Shown: piece by piece, positions 1 through 14,754 of the stretch
Layout: the number at the start of each line of letters is the position of its first letter
Numbering within the stretch: position 1 is the stretch's first letter
Source: Turnera subulata
Taxonomy: Eukaryota > Streptophyta > Magnoliopsida > Malpighiales > Passifloraceae
DNA: 64,000 nucleotides
Reading direction: 5' to 3'
Assembly: GCA_028386065.3 (NCBI GenBank)
Contig: JAKUCV010004743.1
Location: 62,001-126,000, forward strand
Notes under the pieces: generated by a model
Told to the model about the DNA's origin: nothing
The model's input: only the letters and a program-made list of their open reading frames with translations
The model's database searches: none
Translations under genes and position numbers: made by a program

Positions 1-112
1 GACTTATCATATTTGGCCGTTTAGTATGTCCGATGATATTGAAATCGAGTTTTCACTTTGATTCTGAAAGATACAATAAAAACGCAGCGTAAACACCCAT
101 CGTAAAATTATA

Positions 113-390
113 GGGTTTTTGGGTTTTTTGGGTCCCAATGTTTAGTGGTTTGGCCAATTTGGTACCCCAATATTTTTTTTGGCCGGGCAGGTACCCCGAC
201 TTTGCATGGGCAGGCCAAACGTGATCCCCCGGTCAGGCACCTGCTGATGTGGAGGGCTGCCCGGATTTGAGGTCTGAAAAGTGCTCCAAAACGATGTCGT
301 TTTAAAGGGTTGGGCGGACATGTAGGATCCATGTGTCTTTGTGGGCTCCTCATGCTACCAACCCGATTTCTTGACTAAACCGAAGAAAAA
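113..390 (+). repeat. left terminal inverted repeat of MULE
   Basis: This arm pairs with about 1775-2065 in reverse orientation. Shared landmarks are GGTCCCAATGTTTAGTGG, the segment around GGTACCCCGAC, and GCATGGGCAGGCC. The inner limit is approximate because similarity fades after the block GCTACCAAC. Confidence 0.85.
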
Positions 391-877
391 ACCCAACTGG
401 TTACCCCAAAAAATTGCCCAATAAACCACCTTGCAAATCAGTTTGGATTTTTAGTAATACCCACAATTGTAGTAGTAATAATAATAATTATAGACATATT
501 TTTCTTCCTAAAATTCTTCTCACAATCTTTAATTATTTTCTGTAAATATATTTCATGAAAACATAAAAACAAGAAATGAAAACATTAGCAAATCTTTATC
601 AATCCGTTGAAATAAGCATATTACTAAGTTCAGACAATATATGTTTCCCCTTCAATCTTCTCTTATTTGTTTTAATCTTTCTACAAATATTTTTTAAAGA
701 AAATAAAAATAAGAGATTACATATCTTTGTCCAAGAACAAGGAAGACCACCCAAGCCAATCCCTAAATCCCCAATTCTTGAAAAACTGGGGGTCGGACTG
801 GGGGTTGTTGGGGCAAGGAGGAGGAGGTAGTGGCGGTGGGTCCTAGTGGAGGAGGTGACCACTGCCGGCATGGAGGC

Positions 878-1310
878 GACGGGGCAGGGGAGGGGGACCT
901 CGAAGACGTGGGCGCCGACGCGGGCGATGTAGGCGTCGACGGACTTCTTGACGGCACTGTAGGCGTAGTGGAGCATGACGACAACATCCCTGGGGCGCAT
1001 GCGGCCCTCATGGAAGGACCAGACGGCATGCTGGATGACGACGGCGACAGCAGTGTTGTCGACAAGGGAGATGTACGGAGGGTGCATTGACGAGGGTGCG
1101 GGAGCGTAGGATGGCGGGCTTGAGTAGTGGAGCTGCCACCGACGTTGGGCGGCGATCACAGATTGTGGGCAGCAGCCAAAGCTGCCGTTGTTGATGCGGG
1201 CCACGGCGGGGTCGTGATGGGTGAATTCGGATTGGATTTCTTCTAGGGTGATCAACTTGGAGGAAAGCTTGAATTTTTTGTTGCTGGGTTTTCTCCTTTT
1301 GCTATCGGTG
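878..1310 (-). pseudogene. captured fragment of L-cysteine desulfhydrase-like (PLP-dependent) gene
   Basis: Translation on the minus strand matches the N-terminal part of plant L-cysteine desulfhydrase / isopenicillin N epimerase-like proteins: a Lys/Arg-rich leader (KRRKPSNKKFKLSS), then EEIQSEFTHH, VARINNGSFGCCP, SVIAAQRRWQL, ISLVDNTA and SAVKKSVDAYIARVG. The match stops after PLPCPV near 877, so the catalytic lysine region and the C-terminal half are absent. Between RRWQLHY and ISLVDN the family's residues (ILRSRTLVNA) are recovered only in another frame, so there is an internal deletion with a frameshift. An open frame of 218 codons runs on to 599 but is unrelated after the break. It lies inside the Pack-MULE. 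It should make no enzyme; a regulatory transcript is possible but unsupported. Confidence 0.8.
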
Positions 1311-1367
1311 GTGGTGGTTGGAGACTGATTTAGGATTTTTGGGTGAGTGTTTGAAGAGGAGGGTGGA

Positions 1368-1430
1368 TGGTGGTGGTGGTGGTGGTGGTGGTGGTGGTGG
1401 TGGTGGTGGTGGTGGTGGTGGTGGTGGTGG
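1368..1430 (+). repeat. (TGG)n microsatellite
   Basis: About 21 uninterrupted TGG triplets inside the Pack-MULE, upstream of the captured fragment on its coding (minus) strand. It accounts for the poly-Gly and poly-Trp open frames on the plus strand. Confidence 0.95.
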
Positions 1431-1774
1431 TCAGTTGTGGGGGAGGGGGTGGGTGGTCCTCTTTGTTCTCTGGACTATTGTTTATTGTTTTCATCTTTTT
1501 ACTTTTTTTTAGAAAAATATTTGTATGAAAAGATTAAGAAATAAGAGAAGATTAATTGGGAAAAATATATTGCATGAAATTACAGTTGTAACACCCGAAA
1601 AAAATCAATTTTAATATGCTTATTTAGATGGGCTGACAAAGATTTATTAATGTTTTACTTTATTATTTTTATGTTTTAAGGAAAAAATTTTATTAAAAAA
1701 ATAATTAAGAAATTATGAGAAGATTAAGGAAACCCGGGTTGGTAGCATTGGTTTGGTATCCATTGGTTTTGGAT

Positions 1775-2065
1775 CGGTTAGGTAAAAAACCCGAGTTGGT
1801 AGCATGCGGAGCCCACAAGGACACGTGGATTTGACGTGTCCATCCAACTAGCTAAAACAACGTTGTTTTGGCACAAGACGACGTCATTTTGGAGCACCTT
1901 TCAGACCTCAAATCCGGGCAGCCCTCCACGTTAGCAGGTGCCTGACCGGGGGATCATGTTTGGCCTGCCCATGCAAAGTCGGGGTACCTGCCCGACCAAA
2001 AAAAATGTTGGGGTACCAAATTGGCCAAACCACTAAACATTGGGACCCAAAAAATCCAAAAACCC
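1775..2065 (-). repeat. right terminal inverted repeat of MULE
   Basis: Reverse complement of the left arm with scattered substitutions, ending at 2065 and followed directly by the 10 bp target duplication. The GCTACCAAC block is present twice on this side (near 1738 and 1795), so the arm has a small internal duplication. Confidence 0.85.
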
Positions 2066-2075
2066 TAAAATTATA

Positions 2076-2794
2076 AGAGTCTATTGAAACAAGGAAAGAG
2101 ATCAATTTTGGAGATTTTTTTTTATGGTTCACTTCGATTTGGGACTTGCTCAAATCAACCAACTTTAGGGTACCTCTCGTCGTTTTTTTTTTTTAATTTA
2201 TGCATGTTAAATTTTGTTTGATGCTTTATTAACTGACATGTGGTAATCTCATTGAATACATATGATTTGAAAGAGTTTACCAATTTAATTCGTGAGTTTA
2301 TCCCAATTTACTCAAATTTCGATTCTATTACATTCAGACACTTTTTTTGCATATACAAAATCGGAAAAATATAAAAAACTAAGAGGCAAGACGATTTTAA
2401 TAGCCTTGACTGTACACGTAGTGTTTTAAACAAAAAGTGTGTTGTGAGTAAATTGCGTCTGCAACAGACTGAAAACACTTGCAAAAAGAAAATTGGGAAA
2501 GTAACAAACACATGCAACTATCAACAATGTGTTATAAATAAATTATGGTGAATGCTATTGTTACTATCTAGTAAAACTTATTTTTACCATATTTGAATTT
2601 ACCTCCAGTAAATACTTTACCCATATACCAAACTTCTACTTGGAATTATCTCTTTGGCTAATTACCCTCCATAGTTCTATTTGTCCTAATCCTAATATCA
2701 TCTTCTTTTACCTAACATCCCTTTGATTTTATCCTTTTAAATTAATCATACTTATTTGTTTTTATCCTCCCATTTCCAATTATTAATACCCCTT
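2076..2794. other. AT-rich intergenic stretch
   Basis: No gene seen. From about 2556 the sequence may be the left part of a small repeat element: TTGTTACTATCTAGT near 2562 loosely mirrors, inverted, the end of the repeat at 3000 (about 11 of 17 positions). I could not define its boundary. Confidence 0.4.
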
Positions 2795-3000
2795 CATTCC
2801 TTCACTTTCATACACTTACAACCCACCATAAACTTCACTCTCTTCTCATTCCATACACTTCTCTTCCAATCTCCCTCCATCTAAATTTATCATTCTCTTC
2901 CACATATTATTATCAAAAGTGTATTATTTTTACCAAAGTTGTATTATTACCTTGATCAAGTTTGATCAAGTTTGTATTATTCCATCAAATAGTAAAAATC
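2795..3000 (+). repeat. direct repeat, left copy (about 206 bp)
   Basis: Starts CATTCCTTCACTTTCATACA and ends CCATCAAATAGTAAAAATC. Nearly identical to 4111-4315 in the same orientation. The pair brackets 1.1 kb containing a decayed antisense ORF and a motif array. They could be LTR-like ends or a duplication produced by insertion into an older small element; the ends lack a TG...CA pair. Confidence 0.8.
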
Positions 3001-3456
3001 CCTTAACGTACGCACAAAATCTTGGGACCTTCTTGCTACACCCCTGCAATTCCATAGTAGAAGTCGTACCTTAGGCTATGTAGGTGGTAACCCAGTCACC
3101 CTTGGGACGCTCCGAGCCATCATGGAAACCTGATAATAACTGCTTTGATTTAAAATTTGACATGAAAGCTCTAGCTGAAATTCCTGCAGTCTATTAGATA
3201 TGAAAAACATAATAGAGTTAGCCGAGCCATAAAAGGAAGCCCTGAGATTGCTTTGGTCCTCTAGGAAGAATGTTTCTTCCATAGGAATTACAAAGAACCT
3301 AGATGAATAAAGTTCATCAACAAACACTAAACGAGGAATTCTCGCCAGATCATTCGGTAATTCCTCTTGCTGCTCATTCACCATGCTATAAGCTAACTTA
3401 TTCCTTCTTCCTAGAGAGGCACCCTCAGCAAAGAAAACAGTAGCTGGGGAAGGCAT
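3001..3456 (-). pseudogene. decayed copy of conserved antisense ORF (unknown domain plus LINE-type endonuclease start)
   Basis: The minus strand encodes a 126-residue open frame starting at 3456 (MPSPATVFF..., LGRRNKLAYSMVNE, PRLVFVDELYSSRFFV, SFYGSANS, MFFISNRLQEF). It aligns without gaps to the ORF starting at 24832, about 91 of 126 residues identical by hand count. After the TAG at 3076-3078 the same frame continues as PKVRLLLWNCRGVARRSQ, matching the endonuclease-like part of the 24 kb copy. The TAG replaces a Trp codon (TGG) there. Similarity stops at about 3001, where the direct repeat begins. I do not recognise the first domain. WNCRG is the N-terminal signature of plant LINE endonucleases. 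Confidence 0.75.
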
Positions 3457-3509
3457 TTTTCTTGTCTTGTTGAGTTTTTTGCGTCTTCCTGTCTCAACCG
3501 CCTCCCCTT

Positions 3510-3516
3510 CTTATAG
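3510..3516 (-). promoter_or_regulatory. TATA-like box upstream of decayed antisense ORF
   Basis: The minus strand reads CTATAAGAAGGGGAGGCGG about 55-60 nt before the ATG at 3456. It corresponds to GTATAAAAGAAGGAGCGGTG upstream of the related ORF at 24832, so the promoter region appears conserved along with the protein. Confidence 0.5.
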
Positions 3517-3760
3517 TCTGAGATTAGACAGCTAGGTGTCAGTTTTTCAAATGTGGACTCTTTTTCTGTCTCCGAAAAGATCCAGAAAATTTTTCGGTAA
3601 TTAAAAACTTTGCATTATTTGTCAGTAAACTCCAAACTTTTCAATCTTCGAGGTTTTATTTTTTGGAAAAGTTTGCCACTACTTTAATTATTGCTCAATA
3701 ATTCTGATCTTTTCCGATATGAGTGGCAGAAATAAGCCTAATATTGACACATGTATTGCA

Positions 3761-3992
3761 GCCTGAAGCTAGCAATTGAGTAATTAAAACTTACCATATC
3801 TAGCCAGAAGCTGGAATGTACTAGCCTGAAGCTAGAAATTTTAAGTGTTTAAATACACAGTTTGCACAGCCCGAAGCTGAGACCAACTAGAAGTTGGCAG
3901 ATAGATATGTGATTTATAGCTTCTATGCACCAGCCAGAAGCTGAGCTGGCACATAAATAGCAGCCTGAAGCTGGCACCAACTTGAAGTTGGT
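3761..3992 (+). repeat. array of six GCCNGAAGCT motifs with palindromes
   Basis: The core GCC(T/A/C)GAAGCT occurs at 3761, 3803, 3824, 3869, 3933 and 3963, all in the same orientation but at uneven spacing (21-64 nt). Two copies are followed by related palindromes: CCAACTAGAAGTTGG (3883-3897) and ACCAACTTGAAGTTGGT (3976-3992). It lies upstream of the decayed antisense ORF. The function is unknown; an array of protein-binding sites or the remains of a small tandem repeat are both possible. Confidence 0.7.
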
Positions 3993-4110
3993 ACATGGAC
4001 TTATTGTTTGGCATGACCGGATGGGCCATCCCAGGTCAATAATGATGCACGAAATTTATTTGGTCATTCATTGAAAAACCAGAAGTGTATTATTATTACT
4101 AAAATTGTAT

Positions 4111-4315
4111 CATTCCTTCACTTTCATACACTTACAACCCACCATAAACTTCACTCTCTTCTCATTCCATACACTTCTCTTCAAATCTCCTCCATCTAAA
4201 TTTATTATTCTCTTCCACATATTATTATCAAAAGTGTATTATTATTACTAAAATTGTATTATTACCTTAATCAAATTTGATCAAGTTTATATTATTCCAT
4301 CAAATAGTAAAAATC
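4111..4315 (+). repeat. direct repeat, right copy (about 205 bp)
   Basis: Matches 2795-3000. It is preceded by an extra copy of its own internal motif (AGAAGTGTATTATTATTACT at 4081), so the left border was rearranged. Confidence 0.8.
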
Positions 4316-4420
4316 TCCCCCAAATTTATAACAGAATGAGTTTTTCTGACTCACTGCTCTGCATCCCTCTATTCCTTTCGGCTGACCCAAAAAGAAGAGG
4401 TCTATTCCCCTTTTCAGTAG

Positions 4421-4688
4421 AAACTCATTGGGCTATTTGTTTTACTCCAAAATCATTGGGCTTTTTCGTTCTGCTCCAAAATCATTGGGCCTCTGATTAT
4501 GAGGTTTTGAGTGACACAGCATAATGGGCCTCCCTTATGTTGTTTTTCTCCGAGAAACTCATTGGGCTATTTGTTTTACTCCAAAATCATTGGGCTTTTT
4601 CGTTCTGCTCCAAAATCATTGGGCCTCTGATTATGAGGTTTTGAGTGACACAGCATAATGGGCCTCCCTTATGTTGTTTTTCTCCGAG
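4421..4688 (+). repeat. perfect tandem duplication, 134 bp x 2
   Basis: AAACTCATTGGGCTATTTG begins at 4421 and again at 4555. I see no difference between the two 134 bp units, which suggests a recent event. The unit has no coding signature; CATTGGGC recurs three times within it. Confidence 0.9.
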
Positions 4689-6770
4689 ATATTTCATTGG
4701 GCTTCGTTTCATCCTCCTCTCTTTTTTGTTCTATCTTTTTTTTAAAAAAAAAAAAACAAGAACAATCTTCCCTTCCTTCTATCCCTCAACAAGGTACTCG
4801 AATTGCATCATTTCTTCGATATCATTTTCATCATTGTGGTAGCTCTAATCTTTATTTTTATTTGAAGCATATGTTTTTCTTGTGGCCAAGAGAAATTCCA
4901 AACTTAAAACATGTCTTCTTCGTCTTGTTGTTTTCCTATGGTTTTTCATTTATTATAACTAACCATCCTAGGTTAGCTAGAAAATAGGCTCTGGTATCAG
5001 TTCTTGTCATTGGCTTTGTAATTTAAATAAGTAAGAAAAATATTTTTTTAAAAAAGAATGAGCACTTTTTGGAATCAACTGCTAATCAAGAATGCAAGCC
5101 GGTTGTTAGAGAGTCAAAACGAGACCCACTAGATTTCAAATGTTTTTTTTAAAAGAACCAAACGCCAAGGATCAGGAAACAGGCCCCTTATACAATTCAA
5201 TGGCTGCAAATAAAAGAGACAACAAGAAGCATCTTTCCCTTCTCAATTCTCGCAATCTTCTCCCTTTCTTTTTTCTTTTTAAAACTATATCTTTTGCTGC
5301 CTTCCCTACTATCGCCGCCAATGCCACCAGAATGAAGAGAGAACTGAAATATGGTAGCAAAAATGAGAAAGAATCGACGGAGAACTGAAGTTTAATGCGG
5401 GGAGTGATATTATTATAATCTACATAAGCCCATATAGGCACACAAAATGAAGCGTTGTAGCTTACCAACGGAGAGCAATTTATTACGGGGGAATCAGAAT
5501 GAAGCTTAATAATTGTGTTTGTGGCATTAACTTTTCTATGCAGTTGTTCTTGTTTCATATCCATACCATGGTCTACAAACTATCCTTTCGAGTTGATATA
5601 GGTAAAAATATGGAGAGGACGCCCCAAAATTAACTCCGCACGCCCTAATTTCACTCCTGTTTTCCAGATGTATGGATAATAATTGCCTTCCTCATATTTT
5701 TTAATTTATATGATTATTTGTAGATGTGAAAAATTAGTTGTAATGTAATGAATCTATTGCGCCTGCAAACTTACAAGACCATTTGCCCATCAAGACAAAA
5801 TAAAAAGAATAATTGCCAACAGTATATATTATAAACTATAAACTATAAAGGTTGCTCCAGCTTCGTGCTGTGCTGTAGAATGAGAAAAAGGAATATCGAG
5901 CTTTAAGCATATTGGTGTTTTTTTTTGGTTTAGCTTTTTTGTCGTGAGCTCGTTAGTATTTTGTTAAGCAAAAGTTGCAACTGCAGTCTGCAAACCCATA
6001 TGGATTCTAATTTAAGCATGTGAGTCAATTTGAAATTAATTTAAAAGAGACACGAATATGCATGCACACGACGGAGGAAATAGGCGAATTCTACAGCTTA
6101 ACTAACCTTTTCCATCCCAGAAGTAAAGATGTGAATGTGTTGGGTGCATCTAAGTTATGTTGAAATTAGGCTTAATTCACATTATTGTCACAAAAATGTT
6201 CAACTTCATGCTGCTCGAGTTTAACTTGCCAACCTAAACTTTTTTAGAAAAAAGAAAATCAAACTATTATTTTAAAGTCCGTATTTGTCATATTATATAC
6301 GAACCATGCATTATAATGACATAAAACCTCTTCTGGTTCAATAAACAAAAACATCAAAAACCTCTACACTTGTTAATGGCTCCAATGTGTGAGGTCCTAT
6401 GTCCTATATAGAGGCTAATAAGCAAAAAAAAGGCTGTATAAAGTACTCGAGTTCCGGCAAAAGTTTCTTTTGTGGGATAGTAAAATGAAAAAATGAAAAA
6501 TGAAAAAGAAAAAAAAGGGACGAAGGCAGGGAGATAAATATGCGGAAGTAAAGGGACTTTAATGCAAAATCTGGGATTCACAACTCCCATCATTCTGTCT
6601 GGTTCCCGATAAAAAAGAATTTCCCCCAAAACCAAAAGCAAAATAAAAATACACTCTGTTCGCTGTTCTGTGTTCACACTCACCGTCCCGTTCGGTTCCG
6701 AGCCCGATTAGCCGACAAAAGTTACACAACCAAAGAAGACGATAAAAAAATCCATTATTTTTCCTTTAGA
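4689..6770. other. intergenic region upstream of CPK13
   Basis: AT-rich with homopolymer runs. Short open frames on both strands show no family signature or coding bias. CTCTGGTATCAG at 4990 resembles a tRNA-Met primer-binding site, but no LTR pair surrounds it. The distal CPK13 promoter must lie here, but I cannot place a convincing TATA box. Confidence 0.5.
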
Positions 6771-6977
6771 GAGCCCCCCCCCCCCCCCCCAAAAAAAAAG
6801 AGAATACAGAAACACACATCACTAAACAATATCAAAAGACGAACTCTCCACAAAAGCAGCCACCGTACTCCCCCCCCCCCCTTTCACCATTATCACATTC
6901 TCCTCTTCCTCCTCCTCCTCCTCTACTGTCTCTCTCTCTCACACACATTCTCCCCACTCACTCACTCACTCACTCCG
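6771..6977 (+). repeat. homopolymers and simple repeats in the CPK13 promoter/5'UTR
   Basis: Contains a C run (about 6774-6790) directly followed by an A run, a second C run near 6871-6880, then CTC, CT, CA and CACT repeats (6900-6977). Pyrimidine-rich runs of this kind are common in plant 5' leaders, and the ATG follows at 7092. Run lengths may contain assembly errors. Confidence 0.8.
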
Positions 6978-7091
6978 TTAGATTCTACTCTCTCTCTTTA
7001 CCGTTACGTGTGGGGTTTCACTTGTAGGATGTGAGAGTGAAACCCTAACCAGCTCTTCTTCACACTCGAGATCCGGAAAGCGTTTAAGAGA

Positions 7092-12171
<5,080 letters not shown>

Positions 12172-14736
12172 TATATACGGTGTCTGTGTCTGTGTTTAAC
12201 TTATCCGCGCAAAGAGAGTAGATCGAGACCGTACATCTTGGACTTGGTGTCTTTTGTGATTTTTTTTCTGGGGCTTCTTGATTATGCAAGGGGTACCCTT
12301 TTGCTTGGGAGCTAACAAGGATCAGGAGGATCATGGAGGTCAGTGCACCTATTCTGTGTTGGTAAATGTTTAGCGTAAGAAGGGTGCAAACCGCTTTAGT
12401 ACAGGATGTATGATTCCCTGTTTTACCACTTCAACCTTTGGTTATTGTTTCTGGTTGACAATGTGAAAACTGGCGAACTCGTAGAGCTGTAGTATATTCT
12501 TGTCAAAGGGGAAGCTGCTTGTTCTGTGCACCAACTCCAAGTGTGATATTCTTCTCTTGTTCTCCGTGAAAAAGGAAAAGGACATGCACGATTGCGGGCA
12601 TGCTTTCTCTCTCTATTTTATCAAGCACGCATATCACGAGTGACGTAATGACCTCTGATTAATTGTTATGTTGCCATTCTTCTTTTGGGTGCCGAGTCTG
12701 GTGATATCACATTAATAACTTGCCGTATTTGTTGCTCTTCTTCTAGATGTGATTTTAAATTGTGGGTGTATAAAGAATTTCGTTACTCACGAGCATCCAT
12801 GTCTCATTTTACACTGCATGTGGAACACATTCTCTCAGACCTCGGTCGCTTGATATTGTCTTCAGCTCAACTTTGTTTTACACGAGGAATGTGCTACACA
12901 ATCAAATCCATCCTAAATTGCCGAGCCGATGCACAAGCGAAGCTCAAGTAACGTAACCTTCTGACTCTTTTTCTAATAACTTTTTTTACTGATATTAAAC
13001 CTTTTCATTTTTTAATCCTCACTTAAGACAACCTCAATAAAATGTTAATGAAAAAGAAATCTTGATCGGGGCTATTTACCATGGACCTCCTGACTTACCC
13101 TGAAATGCTAAGAAGGTACGTTTTTACAACAAATAAATAACATTGGCACGGAAGCAACCAATATTGTTCAAGCATAAGAATATCTTTTTTCCCCAGTCTT
13201 TAAGAAGTTTTAACCTCATTTAGGAATTCAATTTTTTTTGTATGATGATAGAAGACTATTTTAGTCGATTGCCAGACTAATCTCTCCCTATTGCTTGAGG
13301 TATCATCCTTGTGAGGTGGAAGGAATTTACTTCTTAATCCACCTCACAAGGAATTTACTTCTTTATCCATCCGAATCATGTTTGTTCTCTCACATGTTTA
13401 CTCTTGGCGCTCCTGTCCTCTGTGTTTTTGTATATTGCCCATGTGCAATGTTTAAAATACTAATATTAATCAGGGGCGGATCTAGGAATTTTAATCCTTT
13501 GTGTTCTTGTATATTGCCCATGTGCAATGTTTAAAAACACTAGATATTAAATTGATACTCTTGTCTTGATTTTATAGGTTAGAAGTTAAACTGCTTATGT
13601 TTCTAGAATTTCACGTGCAAGAGTGTTGTTGGAAGAACAACTTTTTTGGGGCTTAATTGGAAGAATAATACTTCTCTTACAAGCACGACAATTTTAAGGC
13701 GGGCATCCAGCTCATTATGAAGCGAGACTGTGAATAATAAAAGTTGGACGCGAACCGAACGCCAGAAGCGTATGGACCCTCAGAGCCCAACTCTATCGAA
13801 GGGCCATGAAGCCATCTTGGTTAAACGACATAACATTCAAGCCTTCAAGGTGGATCGCTACTGACGTACAATTAAAAAGAACAAAAAAGAACAGGAGTTT
13901 TGAGTAAATAGTTTTGTCACGGCCTATATATCTTCTTCTCATGGCATTGAATTTTTGGTGTATGCATGCATGCATTATCAGTACATGGATTCAAGTATTT
14001 TTTGACACTGGAACCTATATTGGCTGCTGGTATATATGTTGCTATACTCTTGAGCAATAGGTGGCCTCTCAACTTTTACACATATGTATGCAGCAGACCA
14101 TTTTTCAATGAAGCCAATCAATCTATTTTTGATTGGAATTGGATTTGGGAGGCTAACCTGATTCTTTTGGTGGGAGGATGACTAACTTCGCTGATAGAGG
14201 ACATTCGCTGATTTAGTTCATAATCTAATGATCTAGTTAGGCGCAGCTCATTTCCGGCAAGTCAAAATCATGGAAGCCCAACCAAGATGCGGAAATAAAT
14301 CATTCTCATCATACACACCATCTATCCTAACGTGCCCAAAATCTCCTATATATTTAATAAGTAAGTCCATGTTTTGCAGCATTATATTTAGAAAAGATAA
14401 TGACCAAATCGTGGTTGGCAATGGCACCTAATAAGTTAAAACTTTCAACCCGACCTAAGTTCTCTGAAAATTCTGTGGAGTTAAAACTGTACTAAGTGTA
14501 GTGATATCTGATTAATTATATTATAGGTAATTAGGAAAGTTCACAAGTTAAGAAAAGTAAGAAAATTTATTCTTCTGAAGAGTGAGTAAAAATTTAAAAT
14601 CTGTTAAAAAATATTATCATCTAGTTAGTACGTAGTTGGTTCAAGTAGTTCTAGACAGTATTGGAAGATGCTTTAACACTTATTGGGCCGACTTGGCTTG
14701 AACTGAACTAAATAGTGACTAGAAAAAGAAAAGAAA
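12172..14736. other. CPK13 3' region and intergenic DNA
   Basis: The first several hundred bases are presumably the CPK13 3'UTR. Further on there is a hairpin at 13307-13351 and a partial direct repeat (TATTGCCCATGTGCAATGTT at about 13432 and 13513). No gene or transposon signature seen. Confidence 0.5.
13307..13351 (+). repeat. 13 bp perfect inverted repeat (hairpin)
   Basis: CCTTGTGAGGTGG at 13307-13319 and its exact reverse complement CCACCTCACAAGG at 13339-13351, with a 19 nt loop. AAGGAATTTACTTCTT occurs in the loop and again just after the right arm. This is too short for a microRNA precursor. Confidence 0.75.
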
Positions 14737-14754
14737 CATTATTAGTGAGCATAT

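Larger units (their letters stand above)
113..2065. mobile_element. Mutator-like element (Pack-MULE) with captured gene fragment
   Basis: Two long terminal inverted repeats of roughly 280 bp face each other (about 113-390 and 1775-2065). The outer ends read GGGTTTTTGG and, inverted, the same apart from scattered mismatches. The element is flanked on both sides by the identical 10 bp TAAAATTATA (103-112 and 2066-2075), which fits the 9-11 bp target duplications of Mutator-like elements. No transposase is visible. The interior carries a GC-rich fragment of a cellular gene (see 878-1310), which makes this a Pack-MULE. The stretch 430-770 is AT-rich and shows nothing recognisable. Seen: repeats and duplication. 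Known: MULE architecture. Inferred: mobilisation in trans. Confidence 0.87.

Noticed and set aside
1318..1544. Poly-Gly and poly-Trp open frames
   Set aside because: They are translations of the (TGG)n microsatellite inside the MULE.
4985..5010. Primer-binding site-like CTCTGGTATCAG
   Set aside because: No LTR pair or polypurine tract in the expected positions.
5172..5564. 130-codon minus-strand frame with a hydrophobic stretch
   Set aside because: No family signature, AT-rich codons, no promoter or conserved partner; likely chance.
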